64,000 bases of DNA from SpSt-333 sp964371615 (GTDB lineage Bacteria > Bacteroidota > Ignavibacteria > UBA10030 > UBA8401), in contig CAYJMS010000002.1 in NCBI GenBank assembly GCA_964371615.1, positions 744,001 through 808,000 of the forward strand. Direction: 5' to 3'. Of the stretch, positions 25,258 through 34,247 are shown piece after piece. How positions within the stretch are numbered: position 1 is the stretch's first letter; every line of letters begins with the position of its first letter. The notes beneath the pieces were generated by a model. The model saw only the letters and a program-made list of their open reading frames with translations, had not been told where the DNA came from and did no database searches. The position numbers and the translations under genes were made by a program.

Positions 25258-28062
25258 ATGAAAATGCACTCCATCCTCTGTCTCTTGTTTTTTGTCTCTC
25301 CATTCATTTCCCATGCACAAAATGGAAATCGCTCAGAAGTCAGGTCGTTATGGATGAAAGAAAACAAAATCTCCACCATCGTCTATAACACCGGCAGCAT
25401 AAGCAATCCGGGCGTCACCGGAAATATTTTGGATTTCACCTGGAAGGGATTGGGTTATGCGTATGAATTCGGCTTTATGGCCGGATCAAAAGTCCCGAAG
25501 GCACATTCTTTGGATTCGGTAATGATTATCAGTGAAGGATTCGGCGCATCAAATGGTTCAAGTGCCGATGGCGATTTCGCCCCTGATGGTATTAATAAAT
25601 GGGGATTTACTCCCATATCTGGTTATGCATTAGAAGGACAGAAAGTAATTGCGAATAACCAGGATCCTCAGACCTGGCCCGCCGCTTGGAGCGAATGGCC
25701 CGGAAAACACGGAACGGCTATTGCCGATCTTGAAGCATTTTATGTCATGAACGATTTTTCGAATGCCGAGTTTGATTACTATCCTTTTGCCGCCGATTCG
25801 TCGAAACGTGGCCTTGGTCTGCAGATTGAGTCGCGATATTATCAGTTCAATCACCCGCAACTGGAAGATGTATTCTTTTCCACGTTCGACATACGAAATG
25901 CGGGAGATAAAGTACTGCCGAATATTGTTGCCGGTATATTTGGCGACCCGCATATCGGCGGCCCAAATAATTACGGCGATGATGCGGCAAATATCGATAC
26001 ATCCAGAGGGCTTGCATATTCATGGGACCCAGATAATGTGAGCGATATTCCCTCCCTGCCACCCGGATACTTCGGAACGATGATTACGGAATCTCCCGCC
26101 GATCGAGGTATGACAAGCTTCGCCGCCATTCAATTCGGTGGATCCAATCGTCCAAAAAATGACGCGCTTATGTACGAATTCATGAAACCGGGATCATTCG
26201 TATCGGCTTTTGTGTATCCACCTGCGGAAAATGTCGGTGATGGTGTCGTTATAATGGGATCGGGATATTTCGCTCTGGATACCGATTCGGCAGCGACAAT
26301 CGGAATTGTTTACCTCTTAGCCGATAACCTTGAGGATCTCAAAGAGAAAGCGGATTTCATCGACCGAAGTTATGATATCCTCTTTTTACCGAAAGGCGAA
26401 TCAATCGTTATCACCTCTCCAGCGGCACATCAAACGGTTCAAACAAATTCTGTACAGATACAATGGACCATGACGGGAATGAACGGTGACAGCACAATGA
26501 CATTGTTGTACAGCAATGCCTATGGTGAAAAATGGTGGAATGAGATTGCGCACAATATTCCCAATACCGGTACATATGAATGGAATATCAATGACCTGCC
26601 GGATGGCGTATTCTACAAAGTTTATGCGGCTAATTCGGCGGGGGGAAATGTGTCGTTTGATTCAACGGAAGGATTCTTTACCGTCAACAAGCCCGGTGAT
26701 GCTACACCGGAAATTGCGTTATTCGGGCCGGCCACGAATCGGTATACGGGAACGATTCCACTCACCTGGATAGCCGGCGATGCGGAAGGCGATCCGATCA
26801 CCGTCAAAGTGTATTATAGCGAAAACGATGGCAGCACCTATACGCTCATCGCAGAGCCGGAAAACAGCGGTATCTATCAATTCGATTCCCGCACGGTAGC
26901 AAATACACCGTATGCAAAATTCAAATTAGAAGTAACAGCAAACGGCCTTTCCGCCGAAGCGGTTACTCCGTCGTTTCGCATCGTCAACCCGTATTTGGCA
27001 ATGACCGATACCACATCGATGAAACATCTCGGCGGCAACGGAACGGGGACCGTATTTCCCGGCATCGCCGACAGTACGGCGCTCACCGGTCATACCTATA
27101 CCGTGTCGTTCGATTCTCTGGAAGGATCCCTGCGCTACTCGCTGTACGACAAGAACACACAGCAATCGAAAATTCAAAACGCCGTCTTAAACACCGTTAC
27201 CGGCAGCGGTACGCTTGTGGATGGAATGAGAATCTGGTTTAATAATGAATCCCTGGGCATCGATTCCATGCGAAGCGGATTTGATTCAACGGTCAGTTCT
27301 GTGCGTGCGACACTGAAACGTCCGGATCTTGGCATCATAAAACACGCACCGATCGATATCATAGTTGAATTTGGATCGATGGAGCTGACCGTCAACGGTG
27401 ACTATGTTGCACCGCTTGACAGCGCCGGAACGTCAAATCCGACGAGTAAAACAGTGAGAACACCGTTTAAGATTTCGATTCTCAATGACACTGCCAGTGT
27501 GCAGGTACTCATACGAGATTCTCCGTGGGATGGAAAGGTCAACCGGTGGGACTTAGGTGAAGAAATTATCGTACTCACGCCCCCGCCATATAGGAACGTA
27601 CTGACAAATTCCCATATCGGTATCATTTTTAAACGCAATGGCGACGAAATTCCTGACATACCGCCCGGCCGTCGATACGTCGCACGGACTACTCGCCCCT
27701 TTACCGACAGCGATCTTTTTGAATTTACGGCGGAGAGCACCTACGGACAACCGACAGGCAGACCCCGCACAATCGAAACTCCGTTACGGTTTTATCTTGA
27801 ACAAAACTTCCCGAATCCATTTAATCCTGTCACGACAATTGGTTTTTCAATTCCTCAAGAGGGACAGACGACAGTAATGATCTATGACATCATGGGACGT
27901 GAAGTGAGAACGTTGGTGAACGAACGGCTCGATGCCGATTCCTATCACATTCAATGGAATGGAATGAATAATTTTTCACAGCCGGTCTCATCCGGTATTT
28001 ACTTCGTACGACTATTGTCCGGAACATTCGTAAGTACCAAAAAGATGATTCTGATGAAGTAA
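25258..28062 (+). CDS. Large secreted protein with T9SS C-terminal sorting domain
   Basis: 934 residues from the ATG at 25258 (GGAG seven bases upstream). Signal peptide ends at SHAQ. The first 400 residues are a conserved-looking globular region with many Gly/Asp loops (NTGSISNPG, DDAANIDTSRGLAYSWDPD); two Ig-like or FN3-like domains follow (about 410-590: ITSPAAHQTVQTNSVQIQW, IALFGPATNRYTGTIPLTW). The end is a T9SS type A domain, EQNFPNPFNPVTTIGF, finishing KKMILMK. It probably works at the cell surface; no enzyme motif was seen. Confidence 0.85.
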   Translation: MKMHSILCLLFFVSPFISHAQNGNRSEVRSLWMKENKISTIVYNTGSISNPGVTGNILDFTWKGLGYAYEFGFMAGSKVPKAHSLDSVMIISEGFGASNGSSADGDFAPDGINKWGFTPISGYALEGQKVIANNQDPQTWPAAWSEWPGKHGTAIADLEAFYVMNDFSNAEFDYYPFAADSSKRGLGLQIESRYYQFNHPQLEDVFFSTFDIRNAGDKVLPNIVAGIFGDPHIGGPNNYGDDAANIDTSRGLAYSWDPDNVSDIPSLPPGYFGTMITESPADRGMTSFAAIQFGGSNRPKNDALMYEFMKPGSFVSAFVYPPAENVGDGVVIMGSGYFALDTDSAATIGIVYLLADNLEDLKEKADFIDRSYDILFLPKGESIVITSPAAHQTVQTNSVQIQWTMTGMNGDSTMTLLYSNAYGEKWWNEIAHNIPNTGTYEWNINDLPDGVFYKVYAANSAGGNVSFDSTEGFFTVNKPGDATPEIALFGPATNRYTGTIPLTWIAGDAEGDPITVKVYYSENDGSTYTLIAEPENSGIYQFDSRTVANTPYAKFKLEVTANGLSAEAVTPSFRIVNPYLAMTDTTSMKHLGGNGTGTVFPGIADSTALTGHTYTVSFDSLEGSLRYSLYDKNTQQSKIQNAVLNTVTGSGTLVDGMRIWFNNESLGIDSMRSGFDSTVSSVRATLKRPDLGIIKHAPIDIIVEFGSMELTVNGDYVAPLDSAGTSNPTSKTVRTPFKISILNDTASVQVLIRDSPWDGKVNRWDLGEEIIVLTPPPYRNVLTNSHIGIIFKRNGDEIPDIPPGRRYVARTTRPFTDSDLFEFTAESTYGQPTGRPRTIETPLRFYLEQNFPNPFNPVTTIGFSIPQEGQTTVMIYDIMGREVRTLVNERLDADSYHIQWNGMNNFSQPVSSGIYFVRLLSGTFVSTKKMILMK

Positions 28063-28108
28063 AACGACGGTTATATCAATCAAGAGAACCGCCGGCTTCA
28101 CCACTGGG

Positions 28109-28176
28109 CGCTCACTCACGGTGTATTTCGTCACCGTTCAATGTCATATCGTCACGGAATACGGTCGGAACGTCAC
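28109..28176. promoter_or_regulatory. Direct repeats CGTCAC at an exact 21-bp period, candidate LytTR-type operator
   Basis: CGTCAC occurs at 28129, 28150 and 28171, each exactly 21 bp apart, with a degenerate CGCTCAC at 28109. The first two 21-bp units match at 14 of 21 positions. LytTR regulators bind two direct repeats about 21 bp apart, and such a regulator is encoded 1.7 kb downstream. It lies 80 bp before the HTH gene. Confidence 0.5.
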
Positions 28177-28256
28177 TTCGTTGAATTCTCATGAAACTCT
28201 CCCCTTCTAAAGACGTAAGGAATATGTCTTTCACCATCATTTATCGAGGAGGAGAA

Positions 28257-28598
28257 ATGAAGCTCAACAAAAAAGAGGTGGCGCAAAACCTGCGGTTATT
28301 TGGATACAAGAGATTTGGCACGATGAAAAAATTCGCCGAAGCTCTTGATATGAATCCTTCCACACTCTATTCCGGTTACCTGAACGGCCGAAGCATACCG
28401 GGTCCTGTTCTGTTGGTTAAACTGATTGATCTTGGCTGCAATATCAATTGGCTGTTGACGAGCAGAGAAACGATGGTTATGGATCAGGAAAAAGAAAGAT
28501 CGCTTCTCGCTGCCACGGCGGTTCAACCGTCGTTACACACTCCTGTGTATCTCACACCGGGCAAAGTCAATGGCGCCTATGCAGACAGCCGCCGCTGA
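28257..28598 (+). CDS. Small helix-turn-helix regulator
   Basis: 113 residues from the ATG at 28257, which has a strong GAGGAGGAG site; an in-frame ATG at 28191 lacks one. The first 70 residues are an XRE/CI-repressor-like HTH: MKKFAEALDMNPSTLYSGYLNGRSIPGPVLLVKLIDLGCNINWLLT in pattern, the last part (NINWLLTG-like) being typical of CI-type repressors. The C-terminal 40 residues are linker-like. It may control itself and the following two-component genes. Confidence 0.8.
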   Translation: MKLNKKEVAQNLRLFGYKRFGTMKKFAEALDMNPSTLYSGYLNGRSIPGPVLLVKLIDLGCNINWLLTSRETMVMDQEKERSLLAATAVQPSLHTPVYLTPGKVNGAYADSRR

Positions 28599-28661
28599 CC
28601 GGCGGTTGTGCTTCATCGACGGCGTCACCGTGATTGTTTCGAATTTTAATAAGGCCCACAC

Positions 28662-29810
28662 CTGAAACAGTATTGGCGCACATATCGGTCGGAACTTTTG
28701 TTTTATGCCGGATTCCTGACAATCCTCGGTATTGCGTTCTTCCTCCAGACGGTGTATGTAGAGCCCTCCTGGTCCGCCGAACGAGAAGAATTGACTGCAG
28801 AAATCATCACCAACGTTTTTATTGACCGGCTTATCGCCGCATATCTCTGGCTTCTTCTCACGCCGTTCATCATCATGGCGGCGGAATTTATTTCACACCG
28901 CCGATACTCGTTGTGGTTAACGGGTATCATTCATCTTTTTGCAGCCCTTTTTTTTACATTCATTCATCTTCCGTTATATACATCGTACATCTACGGCATC
29001 CATTCAGTGTTGCCATGGATGTATGCCGGCGTATTTGAAAAGATTCCGGACATCGGATTTATCGATTACGTCATCTCATCGATCACCCGGTTGAACCATG
29101 TCTACCGTCTTCTCTATTACAGCATTATTATCGCGATACATTTTGCGTTCGACTACTTCCGGAAGTATACCGAACGCGAAGTGCGGGCTTCGCAGCTCGA
29201 GGTGCAGTTGAAAGAAGCCCAGATCAGAACCCTGCACCAGCAACTGCAGCCCCATTTTCTCTTTAATACGCTGAACGGCATTTCGTCATTGATGTACAAG
29301 AACGTCGACGAGGCGGATAAAATGCTCACGTACCTCGGCGATCTGCTGCGCATTTCTCTCGAACGGATGAACGTCCAGGAAGTGCCGTTGCGGGACGATA
29401 TCGCTTTTATCGAACGGTATCTGAAAATTGAAAAGACACGGATGGGAAAGCGGTTGCATGTGACAATGGATTTCGCACCGGAGACGCTCGACGCTATGGT
29501 TCCCGTCATGCTGACTCAGCCGGTGCTTGAAAATGCAATCAAACACGGGATAGCGCCAAGCAGCAAGCGGGGATCGATCACCATCTCCTCGCGGCGGCAC
29601 AACGACATGCTGCATTTGCTTGTGGAAGATTCCGGCAGCGGTATCGCCGCCCCGGCGGAAGAGAACCTGAAAAAGGGCTACGGTTTACGCACGACCATGG
29701 AACGGCTAAAACTACTGTACGGCGATGCGGCGGCGATGACGTTTGCCGCTACCAGCACGGGAGGCTTCCGTGTAACTCTTTCCATCCCATTTCGTATTCA
29801 GTCTGTATAA
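28662..29810 (+). CDS. Sensor histidine kinase, LytS/YehU type
   Basis: I suggest CTG at 28662 as the start: AAGG lies 7 bases upstream and the added residues (KQYWRTYRSELL) give a polar N-terminus before the first helix; the alternative is TTG at 28698. Four membrane helices fill the first 160 residues, then a short coiled coil (EREVRASQLEVQLKEAQ), the His_kinase box LQPHFLFNTLN (phospho-His), and an HATPase with ENAIKHGI, DSGSGI and GYGLRTT. It has no periplasmic sensor domain, so it probably senses within the membrane. Works with the LytTR regulator next to it. Confidence 0.87.
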   Translation: MKQYWRTYRSELLFYAGFLTILGIAFFLQTVYVEPSWSAEREELTAEIITNVFIDRLIAAYLWLLLTPFIIMAAEFISHRRYSLWLTGIIHLFAALFFTFIHLPLYTSYIYGIHSVLPWMYAGVFEKIPDIGFIDYVISSITRLNHVYRLLYYSIIIAIHFAFDYFRKYTEREVRASQLEVQLKEAQIRTLHQQLQPHFLFNTLNGISSLMYKNVDEADKMLTYLGDLLRISLERMNVQEVPLRDDIAFIERYLKIEKTRMGKRLHVTMDFAPETLDAMVPVMLTQPVLENAIKHGIAPSSKRGSITISSRRHNDMLHLLVEDSGSGIAAPAEENLKKGYGLRTTMERLKLLYGDAAAMTFAATSTGGFRVTLSIPFRIQSV

Positions 29811-29844
29811 ACTTTTCGTTCAACCCTAACCATTCGCCATTCCC

Positions 29845-30612
29845 ATGATCCGTGCACTCATTGTAGATGATGAACCGCTTGCCGTCGAGAAAATCCGACT
29901 ATTTGCAGCGTCGGAATCCGATCTGGAAATCATCGGTACCTGTGCCAACGGAAAGGAAGCCCTCGCGGCATACCGGCGCGATCATCCGGACCTCATCTTT
30001 TTGGATATACAAATGCCGGAGATGTCCGGTTTCGATTTTCTTTCTGCGGTGAAAGATGAACCGCTGCCCGGCATTATTTTCGTGACGGCGTTCGACGAGT
30101 ATGCATTAAAAGCATTCGAATACCATGCGTTGGACTATCTGTTAAAACCGTTCGATCGCGAGAGATTCCATGCGGCTGTGCAGCACGCGGCAACGGTTCT
30201 ACGTTCGAAGGAAGAGAGCGGGAAAACGGAACAGCACATTCAGGAGATGCTGCGGTGGATTCAGTCGAAGATGGACACAGTGGACCGGATCGTCGTTAAA
30301 GAAAATGGAAAGATGATTTTCCTGACGGTGAATGAGATCGACTGGCTGGAAGCGGCGGGAAATTACGTTAAAGTGCACCTCGGTAAGGAATCTCATCTGG
30401 TACGGACAACGATGACCGCAATGGAAAAACGTTTGAATCCCGCCACATTTGTGCGTATCCATCGCAAGACGATTATCAATATCGCCAGGGTGAAGGAATT
30501 GCAGCCCTGGCTCAACGGCGAATACAAGGTTATTCTCTCTTCATCGGCGCAATTGATTCTCAGCCGGAATTATCGCGATAATCTCATCCGTTCAATCAGC
30601 ACACCCCTGTAA
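29845..30612 (+). CDS. LytTR-family response regulator
   Basis: 255 residues. Receiver domain 1-120 with DDE (9-10 region), phospho-acceptor Asp54 in FLDIQMPEMSG, the VTAFDEYALKAF switch segment and LKPFDR Lys. LytTR DNA-binding domain about 150-250 (IDWLEAAGNYVKVHLG, RIHRKTIINIARVKEL). LytTR domains bind direct repeats spaced about 21 bp. Lies 34 bases after the kinase gene, forming a standard LytS-LytTR pair. Confidence 0.93.
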   Translation: MIRALIVDDEPLAVEKIRLFAASESDLEIIGTCANGKEALAAYRRDHPDLIFLDIQMPEMSGFDFLSAVKDEPLPGIIFVTAFDEYALKAFEYHALDYLLKPFDRERFHAAVQHAATVLRSKEESGKTEQHIQEMLRWIQSKMDTVDRIVVKENGKMIFLTVNEIDWLEAAGNYVKVHLGKESHLVRTTMTAMEKRLNPATFVRIHRKTIINIARVKELQPWLNGEYKVILSSSAQLILSRNYRDNLIRSISTPL

Positions 30613-30648
30613 ACGACAATGTCCCGAACGAATCGGGACATTGGTCGT
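30613..30648. terminator. Hairpin between convergent genes, probable bidirectional transcription end
   Basis: ACGAC-AATGTCCCGA pairs with TCGGGACATT-G-GTCGT (one bulged G) around an ACGAA loop. There is no U-tract on either side. It sits between the LytTR gene (plus) and serA (minus). Confidence 0.5.
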
Positions 30649-30667
30649 CTATCGATCATATTCCAAT

Positions 30668-32251
30668 TTACAACGTTACTACCTTGGCGTGAAAAACGCC
30701 GTCCAGTGCCTGAACCTTTTTGAGCACTGCATCCGGTATCGTATTGTCCACACCGACTACGGTCAATGCCCGTTCCCCCACGCCGGTCCGCCCCAGCGAC
30801 AATCCGGCGATATTGATATTTGCCTCGGCAAGAATTGCGCCGACCTTTGCCAGCATGCCAGGCCTGTCGATATTGGTGTAGTACAGGAATGTACCGTCCG
30901 GATTTCCTTCGAGAAAATATTTGTCGAGACGGACGATCTTCAGATATTTTCCACCGAATACCGTTCCGGCAAACGACCGCTCTTCGACGTCCGTTTTGTA
31001 CGAAACCGTCAGCAGGTTGTTATAATTCTCCGCCTCCGCTTCTTTCTTCTCGCTGACGCGGATTCCGAGCGATTGTGCGACGACCGGTGCGTTGATGTAG
31101 TTGACCGGTTCGTGGATCTGGATCAGTTTGGAGAGCAGACCGCGCAGTACTCCCGCCTTGAGCAGCTCGGTATATTTATGCAGCAACTCTCCGCGAAGTT
31201 CGACGGTGAGTTCCTTTAATTGACCGTTCATCACCTGCGCCTGCAGCATGCCGAGTTTCTCGGCAAGGAGCAAATAAGGTTTAATCTCAACGGGAATACC
31301 GGACTGCAAAGCGGAAGCGTTTACCGCTCCTACAATTCCGCGGTCCTTCAGTGCATCGGCAATCTGATGAGCGATCTGGATGGCCACTTTTTCCTGCGCT
31401 TCTTCGGTGGAGGCGCCGAGGTGCGGTGTTGCAACCACTTTCGGATGTTTTACCAGCGTAAAATCCTTCGGCGGTTCTTCGGCGTACACATCCAGCGCCG
31501 CACCGGCCACGTGGCCGTTCTCCAGCGCTTCGAGCAATGCTGCTTCGTCGATGATGCCGCCCCGTGCACAGTTAATCAACCGTACCCCTTTTTTGCATTT
31601 GGCGATGGTCGTTTTGTTGAGCAATCCCCTCGTCTCGTTATTCAGCGGCGTGTGGACGGTGATGTAATCCGACCGACGATAGATCTCGTCGAGCGAGACA
31701 AGTTCGACATTCATTTTTGCCGCAACGTCGGCGCTCAGTACCGGATCGTATCCGATGGTCACCATACCGAATGCCTGCGCCCGGACGGCTACTTCCGCTC
31801 CGATCTTTCCGAGGCCGACAATGCCGATAGTCTTGCCGAGCAGCTCGGTCCCCATATATTTTTTCCGGTCCCATTTTCCGGCAACAAGGCTGGCGTGGGC
31901 GTGGGGAATGTTCCGCGAGAGCGCCATTAACATAGAAAACGTGTGCTCTGCGGTGGAGATGGTATTTCCCCCGGGAGTATTCATGACAATAATCCCTTTG
32001 CGCGATGCAGCGGCAGAATCGATATTGTCCACTCCCGCACCGGCACGTCCGATCACTTTCATGTTTGTGGCATGGTCGATAATATCGGCGGTCACTTTTG
32101 TCCCGCTCCGGACAACCATAGCGGCATACTCACCGATGACTTTTTTGATGTCGTCCGCCGGCAATCCCGGTTTCAGGTCGACCTGGAATCCCTCACGGGT
32201 GAGAATTTCGACACAACTCTGTTCGATAGGATCTGTGATTAGAATTTTCAT
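30668..32251 (-). CDS. serA: D-3-phosphoglycerate dehydrogenase
   Basis: First step of serine synthesis: 3-phosphoglycerate to 3-phosphohydroxypyruvate with NAD+. 527 residues from the second ATG (GAGAG six bases upstream). It is the long form: substrate and NAD domains (GRAGAGVDNID, TIGIVGLGKIGAEVA, NCARGGIIDEAAL with the catalytic Arg, PHLGASTEEAQ with the catalytic His), an allosteric substrate-binding domain (about 320-450), and a C-terminal ACT domain (YTNIDRPGMLAKVGAILAEANINI) for serine feedback. Co-directional with the class V aminotransferase upstream. Confidence 0.95.
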   Translation of the reverse strand: MKILITDPIEQSCVEILTREGFQVDLKPGLPADDIKKVIGEYAAMVVRSGTKVTADIIDHATNMKVIGRAGAGVDNIDSAAASRKGIIVMNTPGGNTISTAEHTFSMLMALSRNIPHAHASLVAGKWDRKKYMGTELLGKTIGIVGLGKIGAEVAVRAQAFGMVTIGYDPVLSADVAAKMNVELVSLDEIYRRSDYITVHTPLNNETRGLLNKTTIAKCKKGVRLINCARGGIIDEAALLEALENGHVAGAALDVYAEEPPKDFTLVKHPKVVATPHLGASTEEAQEKVAIQIAHQIADALKDRGIVGAVNASALQSGIPVEIKPYLLLAEKLGMLQAQVMNGQLKELTVELRGELLHKYTELLKAGVLRGLLSKLIQIHEPVNYINAPVVAQSLGIRVSEKKEAEAENYNNLLTVSYKTDVEERSFAGTVFGGKYLKIVRLDKYFLEGNPDGTFLYYTNIDRPGMLAKVGAILAEANINIAGLSLGRTGVGERALTVVGVDNTIPDAVLKKVQALDGVFHAKVVTL

Positions 32252-32269
32252 ATTCATCTCTCAAAAGGG

Positions 32270-32296
32270 AGTACCCCGCGGAATCCGCGGGGTACT
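32270..32296 (-). terminator. Perfect 12-bp hairpin between the aminotransferase gene and serA
   Basis: AGTACCCCGCGG and CCGCGGGGTACT with a 3-base loop, followed on the minus strand by CCCTTTTG. The short T-run allows partial termination before serA, or the stem may protect an RNA end. Confidence 0.5.
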
Positions 32297-32329
32297 GTGT
32301 GGTGCGATATGGTTGTTTCCGTGTTGGTG

Positions 32330-33460
32330 TTACGCCAAAGACTTCAGCAGCGCCTTGACACCGGAGCCGAGTTCGAATTGGTATCCGCATTCCTTCAATG
32401 TCAGTTCGAGCGCACCGATCATGCTGATCATATCCAGTTCATCATAATAACCGAGATGTGAAATACGGAAGATCTTGTCTTTAAAATCATCCTGCCCGCC
32501 GGCAATAGTGATGCCGTACTTCCCTTTCAGGATCTTGTTGAACTTCTTCCATTCGACCCCTTCCGGCACCCAGACGGGTGTCACGGCAAACGACGGGAAT
32601 TCGGAAAAGAGTTTCAGGCCGCATCCTGTTACGCCGGCACGGATTGCATTGGCGAGTCGTTGGTGGCGGGCCCATACGTTTTCGATCCCTTCGTTGACGA
32701 GTAATGTCAGGGCGGCATCGACGCCGATCACCAGCGATACGGCGGGAGTCCAGGGAGTATCATTATCCTGATACGACTTCAACGCTTTTTTCAAATCAAA
32801 GTAAAAGCGCGGCAGCGTTGCCGTCTCCATCTTTTCGATGGCGCGTTTGCTCAACGCAACAAACGCCAGTCCGGGAGGGATCATCAATCCTTTTTGAGAA
32901 CCGGTCACACAGACATCGATGCCCCATTCGTCGAACCGCATTTCGTGTGCGCCGACGGCGGTGATGCCGTCCACACAGACCAATGCCGTGGAGTTTTCGC
33001 GGATCAGTTTTGCCAATGATTTCACATCGGTTGCCGCACCGGTCGAGGTTTCGCTGTGGACAAGGTAGACCGCTTTGGCGCCGGGATTCGCCTTCAATGC
33101 CGTCAGTAACTGCTCTGCCGTCGGCGCCGTTCCCCATGCGACTTTTATTTCCACAACATTCAATCCGAACGTTTTCGGCATCTTCACCCACCGCTCGCCG
33201 AACTTTCCGCCGTTGACGGAAATAATCGTATCACCGGGTGAAAACAAACTGACGAATGTCGATTCGACGCCGCCGGTTCCGGACGAGGTCAGTGTCAGCA
33301 CCGGCTGTTCCGTCTGGAATAAATACTTCAGATTTTTATTGACGCGTGTAAGGATCTCGTTAAATTCGGGATTGCGATGATGAATGATCGGTTCCGCCAT
33401 TCGCAGCATGACGGTCTCGGGAATCGGAGTCGGTCCCGGGGTGAATAATCGCTTTTTCAT
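32330..33460 (-). CDS. Class V PLP aminotransferase, serine-pyruvate/alanine-glyoxylate type
   Basis: 376 residues with N-terminal LFTPGPTPIPETVMLRM, LTSSGTGGVES (PLP phosphate), VCVDGITAVGAHEM (Asp under the pyridine ring) and TGSQKGLMIPPGLAF (Schiff-base Lys). Members of this group beside serA can act as phosphoserine transaminase, the second step of serine synthesis, in organisms without classical serC; that role is inferred from the neighbour. The 73-base gap to serA holds a hairpin. Confidence 0.88.
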   Translation of the reverse strand: MKKRLFTPGPTPIPETVMLRMAEPIIHHRNPEFNEILTRVNKNLKYLFQTEQPVLTLTSSGTGGVESTFVSLFSPGDTIISVNGGKFGERWVKMPKTFGLNVVEIKVAWGTAPTAEQLLTALKANPGAKAVYLVHSETSTGAATDVKSLAKLIRENSTALVCVDGITAVGAHEMRFDEWGIDVCVTGSQKGLMIPPGLAFVALSKRAIEKMETATLPRFYFDLKKALKSYQDNDTPWTPAVSLVIGVDAALTLLVNEGIENVWARHQRLANAIRAGVTGCGLKLFSEFPSFAVTPVWVPEGVEWKKFNKILKGKYGITIAGGQDDFKDKIFRISHLGYYDELDMISMIGALELTLKECGYQFELGSGVKALLKSLA

Positions 33461-33501
33461 GATGGTAATTCCTTATGAAAGGGTAGAAGGTGTAACGGGG
33501 G

Positions 33502-33527
33502 ACGTACGTTTCTGTTGAAACGTACGT
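33502..33527. terminator. Perfect 11-bp hairpin after engB
   Basis: ACGTACGTTTC and GAAACGTACGT with a TGTT loop, between engB (ends 33540) and the aminotransferase gene. No T-run on the minus strand, so termination is uncertain. Confidence 0.4.
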
Positions 33528-33539
33528 GAACTTTACAAA

Positions 33540-34172
33540 TTAAGCAACTGCGGATGTAAGAATTTTCGGGGTACGGACATCTTTTTGCTTGATGTGACGC
33601 TCGATAGTTTTTAAAAGATCGATCCGTCCGTCGCCGGTGACGGCGGAAAACGGTATGATGCCTGAGAGATATTTATACTTGCTCAATTCGGAGCCGATGG
33701 TGTTGATTTGTGTGATGAGCTTATTCTTCGGAAGTTTGTCCGCTTTGGTCAGGATGAGCAAAAACGGGACTTTATAGAAATCAAGCCACCCCATCATCGT
33801 GCTATCCAATTCGGTCGGACCGAGACGTGCATCGACAATCTGAATCGCGAGCGCGATCTGTTTTCGTGTGTGGAAGAACTCTTCGATCAGCTGGGTCCAC
33901 CCCGCCTTCACATGTTCGGCAACTTTGGCGTAGCCGTAACCGGGAAGATCGACGAAATACATGTCTTTATTGATCTGATAATAGTTCAATTCGCGGGTTT
34001 TGCCCGGTGTGGAACTGACGCGGGCAATGTTTTTGCGATTGCAGAGTTTGTTTAAAAGCGAAGATTTTCCGACGTTTGAACGGCCGATAAAAATAATTTC
34101 AGGAAGGTTGGTTTTGGGAAGCTGCTGTAAATTTGCAACGCCGACGATAAAATCTACTGTTGATATTTTCAT
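33540..34172 (-). CDS. engB: Ribosome biogenesis GTPase EngB/YihA
   Basis: 210 residues from MKISTVDFIVG; upstream codons read into a terminator hairpin and are not protein-like. G motifs are all present: GRSNVGKSSLLN (G1), the SSTPGKTRE Thr (G2), DLPGYGYAKV (G3), TKADKL (G4) and SAVTGDG (G5). This essential GTPase helps assemble the large ribosomal subunit, fitting its place just downstream of the ribosomal protein block. Confidence 0.95.
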   Translation of the reverse strand: MKISTVDFIVGVANLQQLPKTNLPEIIFIGRSNVGKSSLLNKLCNRKNIARVSSTPGKTRELNYYQINKDMYFVDLPGYGYAKVAEHVKAGWTQLIEEFFHTRKQIALAIQIVDARLGPTELDSTMMGWLDFYKVPFLLILTKADKLPKNKLITQINTIGSELSKYKYLSGIIPFSAVTGDGRIDLLKTIERHIKQKDVRTPKILTSAVA

Positions 34173-34210
34173 ACGCCTACACAGACCGATTGTTGAATGA
34201 CAAAGGAACG

Positions 34211-34239
34211 GCGAAGAACGGCACAATGCCGTTCTTCGC
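34211..34239 (-). terminator. Terminator at the end of the ribosomal protein block
   Basis: GCGAAGAACGGCA and TGCCGTTCTTCGC form a perfect 13-bp stem with a CAA loop, 9 bases after the rplQ stop; on the minus strand CGTTCCTTTG follows, only weakly T-rich. Confidence 0.6.
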
Positions 34240-34247
34240 ACGTAGTG

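Noticed and set aside
28591..28625. Terminator after the HTH regulator gene
   Set aside because: The CCGCC/GGCGG pairing is only 5 bp and has no T-run; the downstream kinase gene probably shares the transcript.
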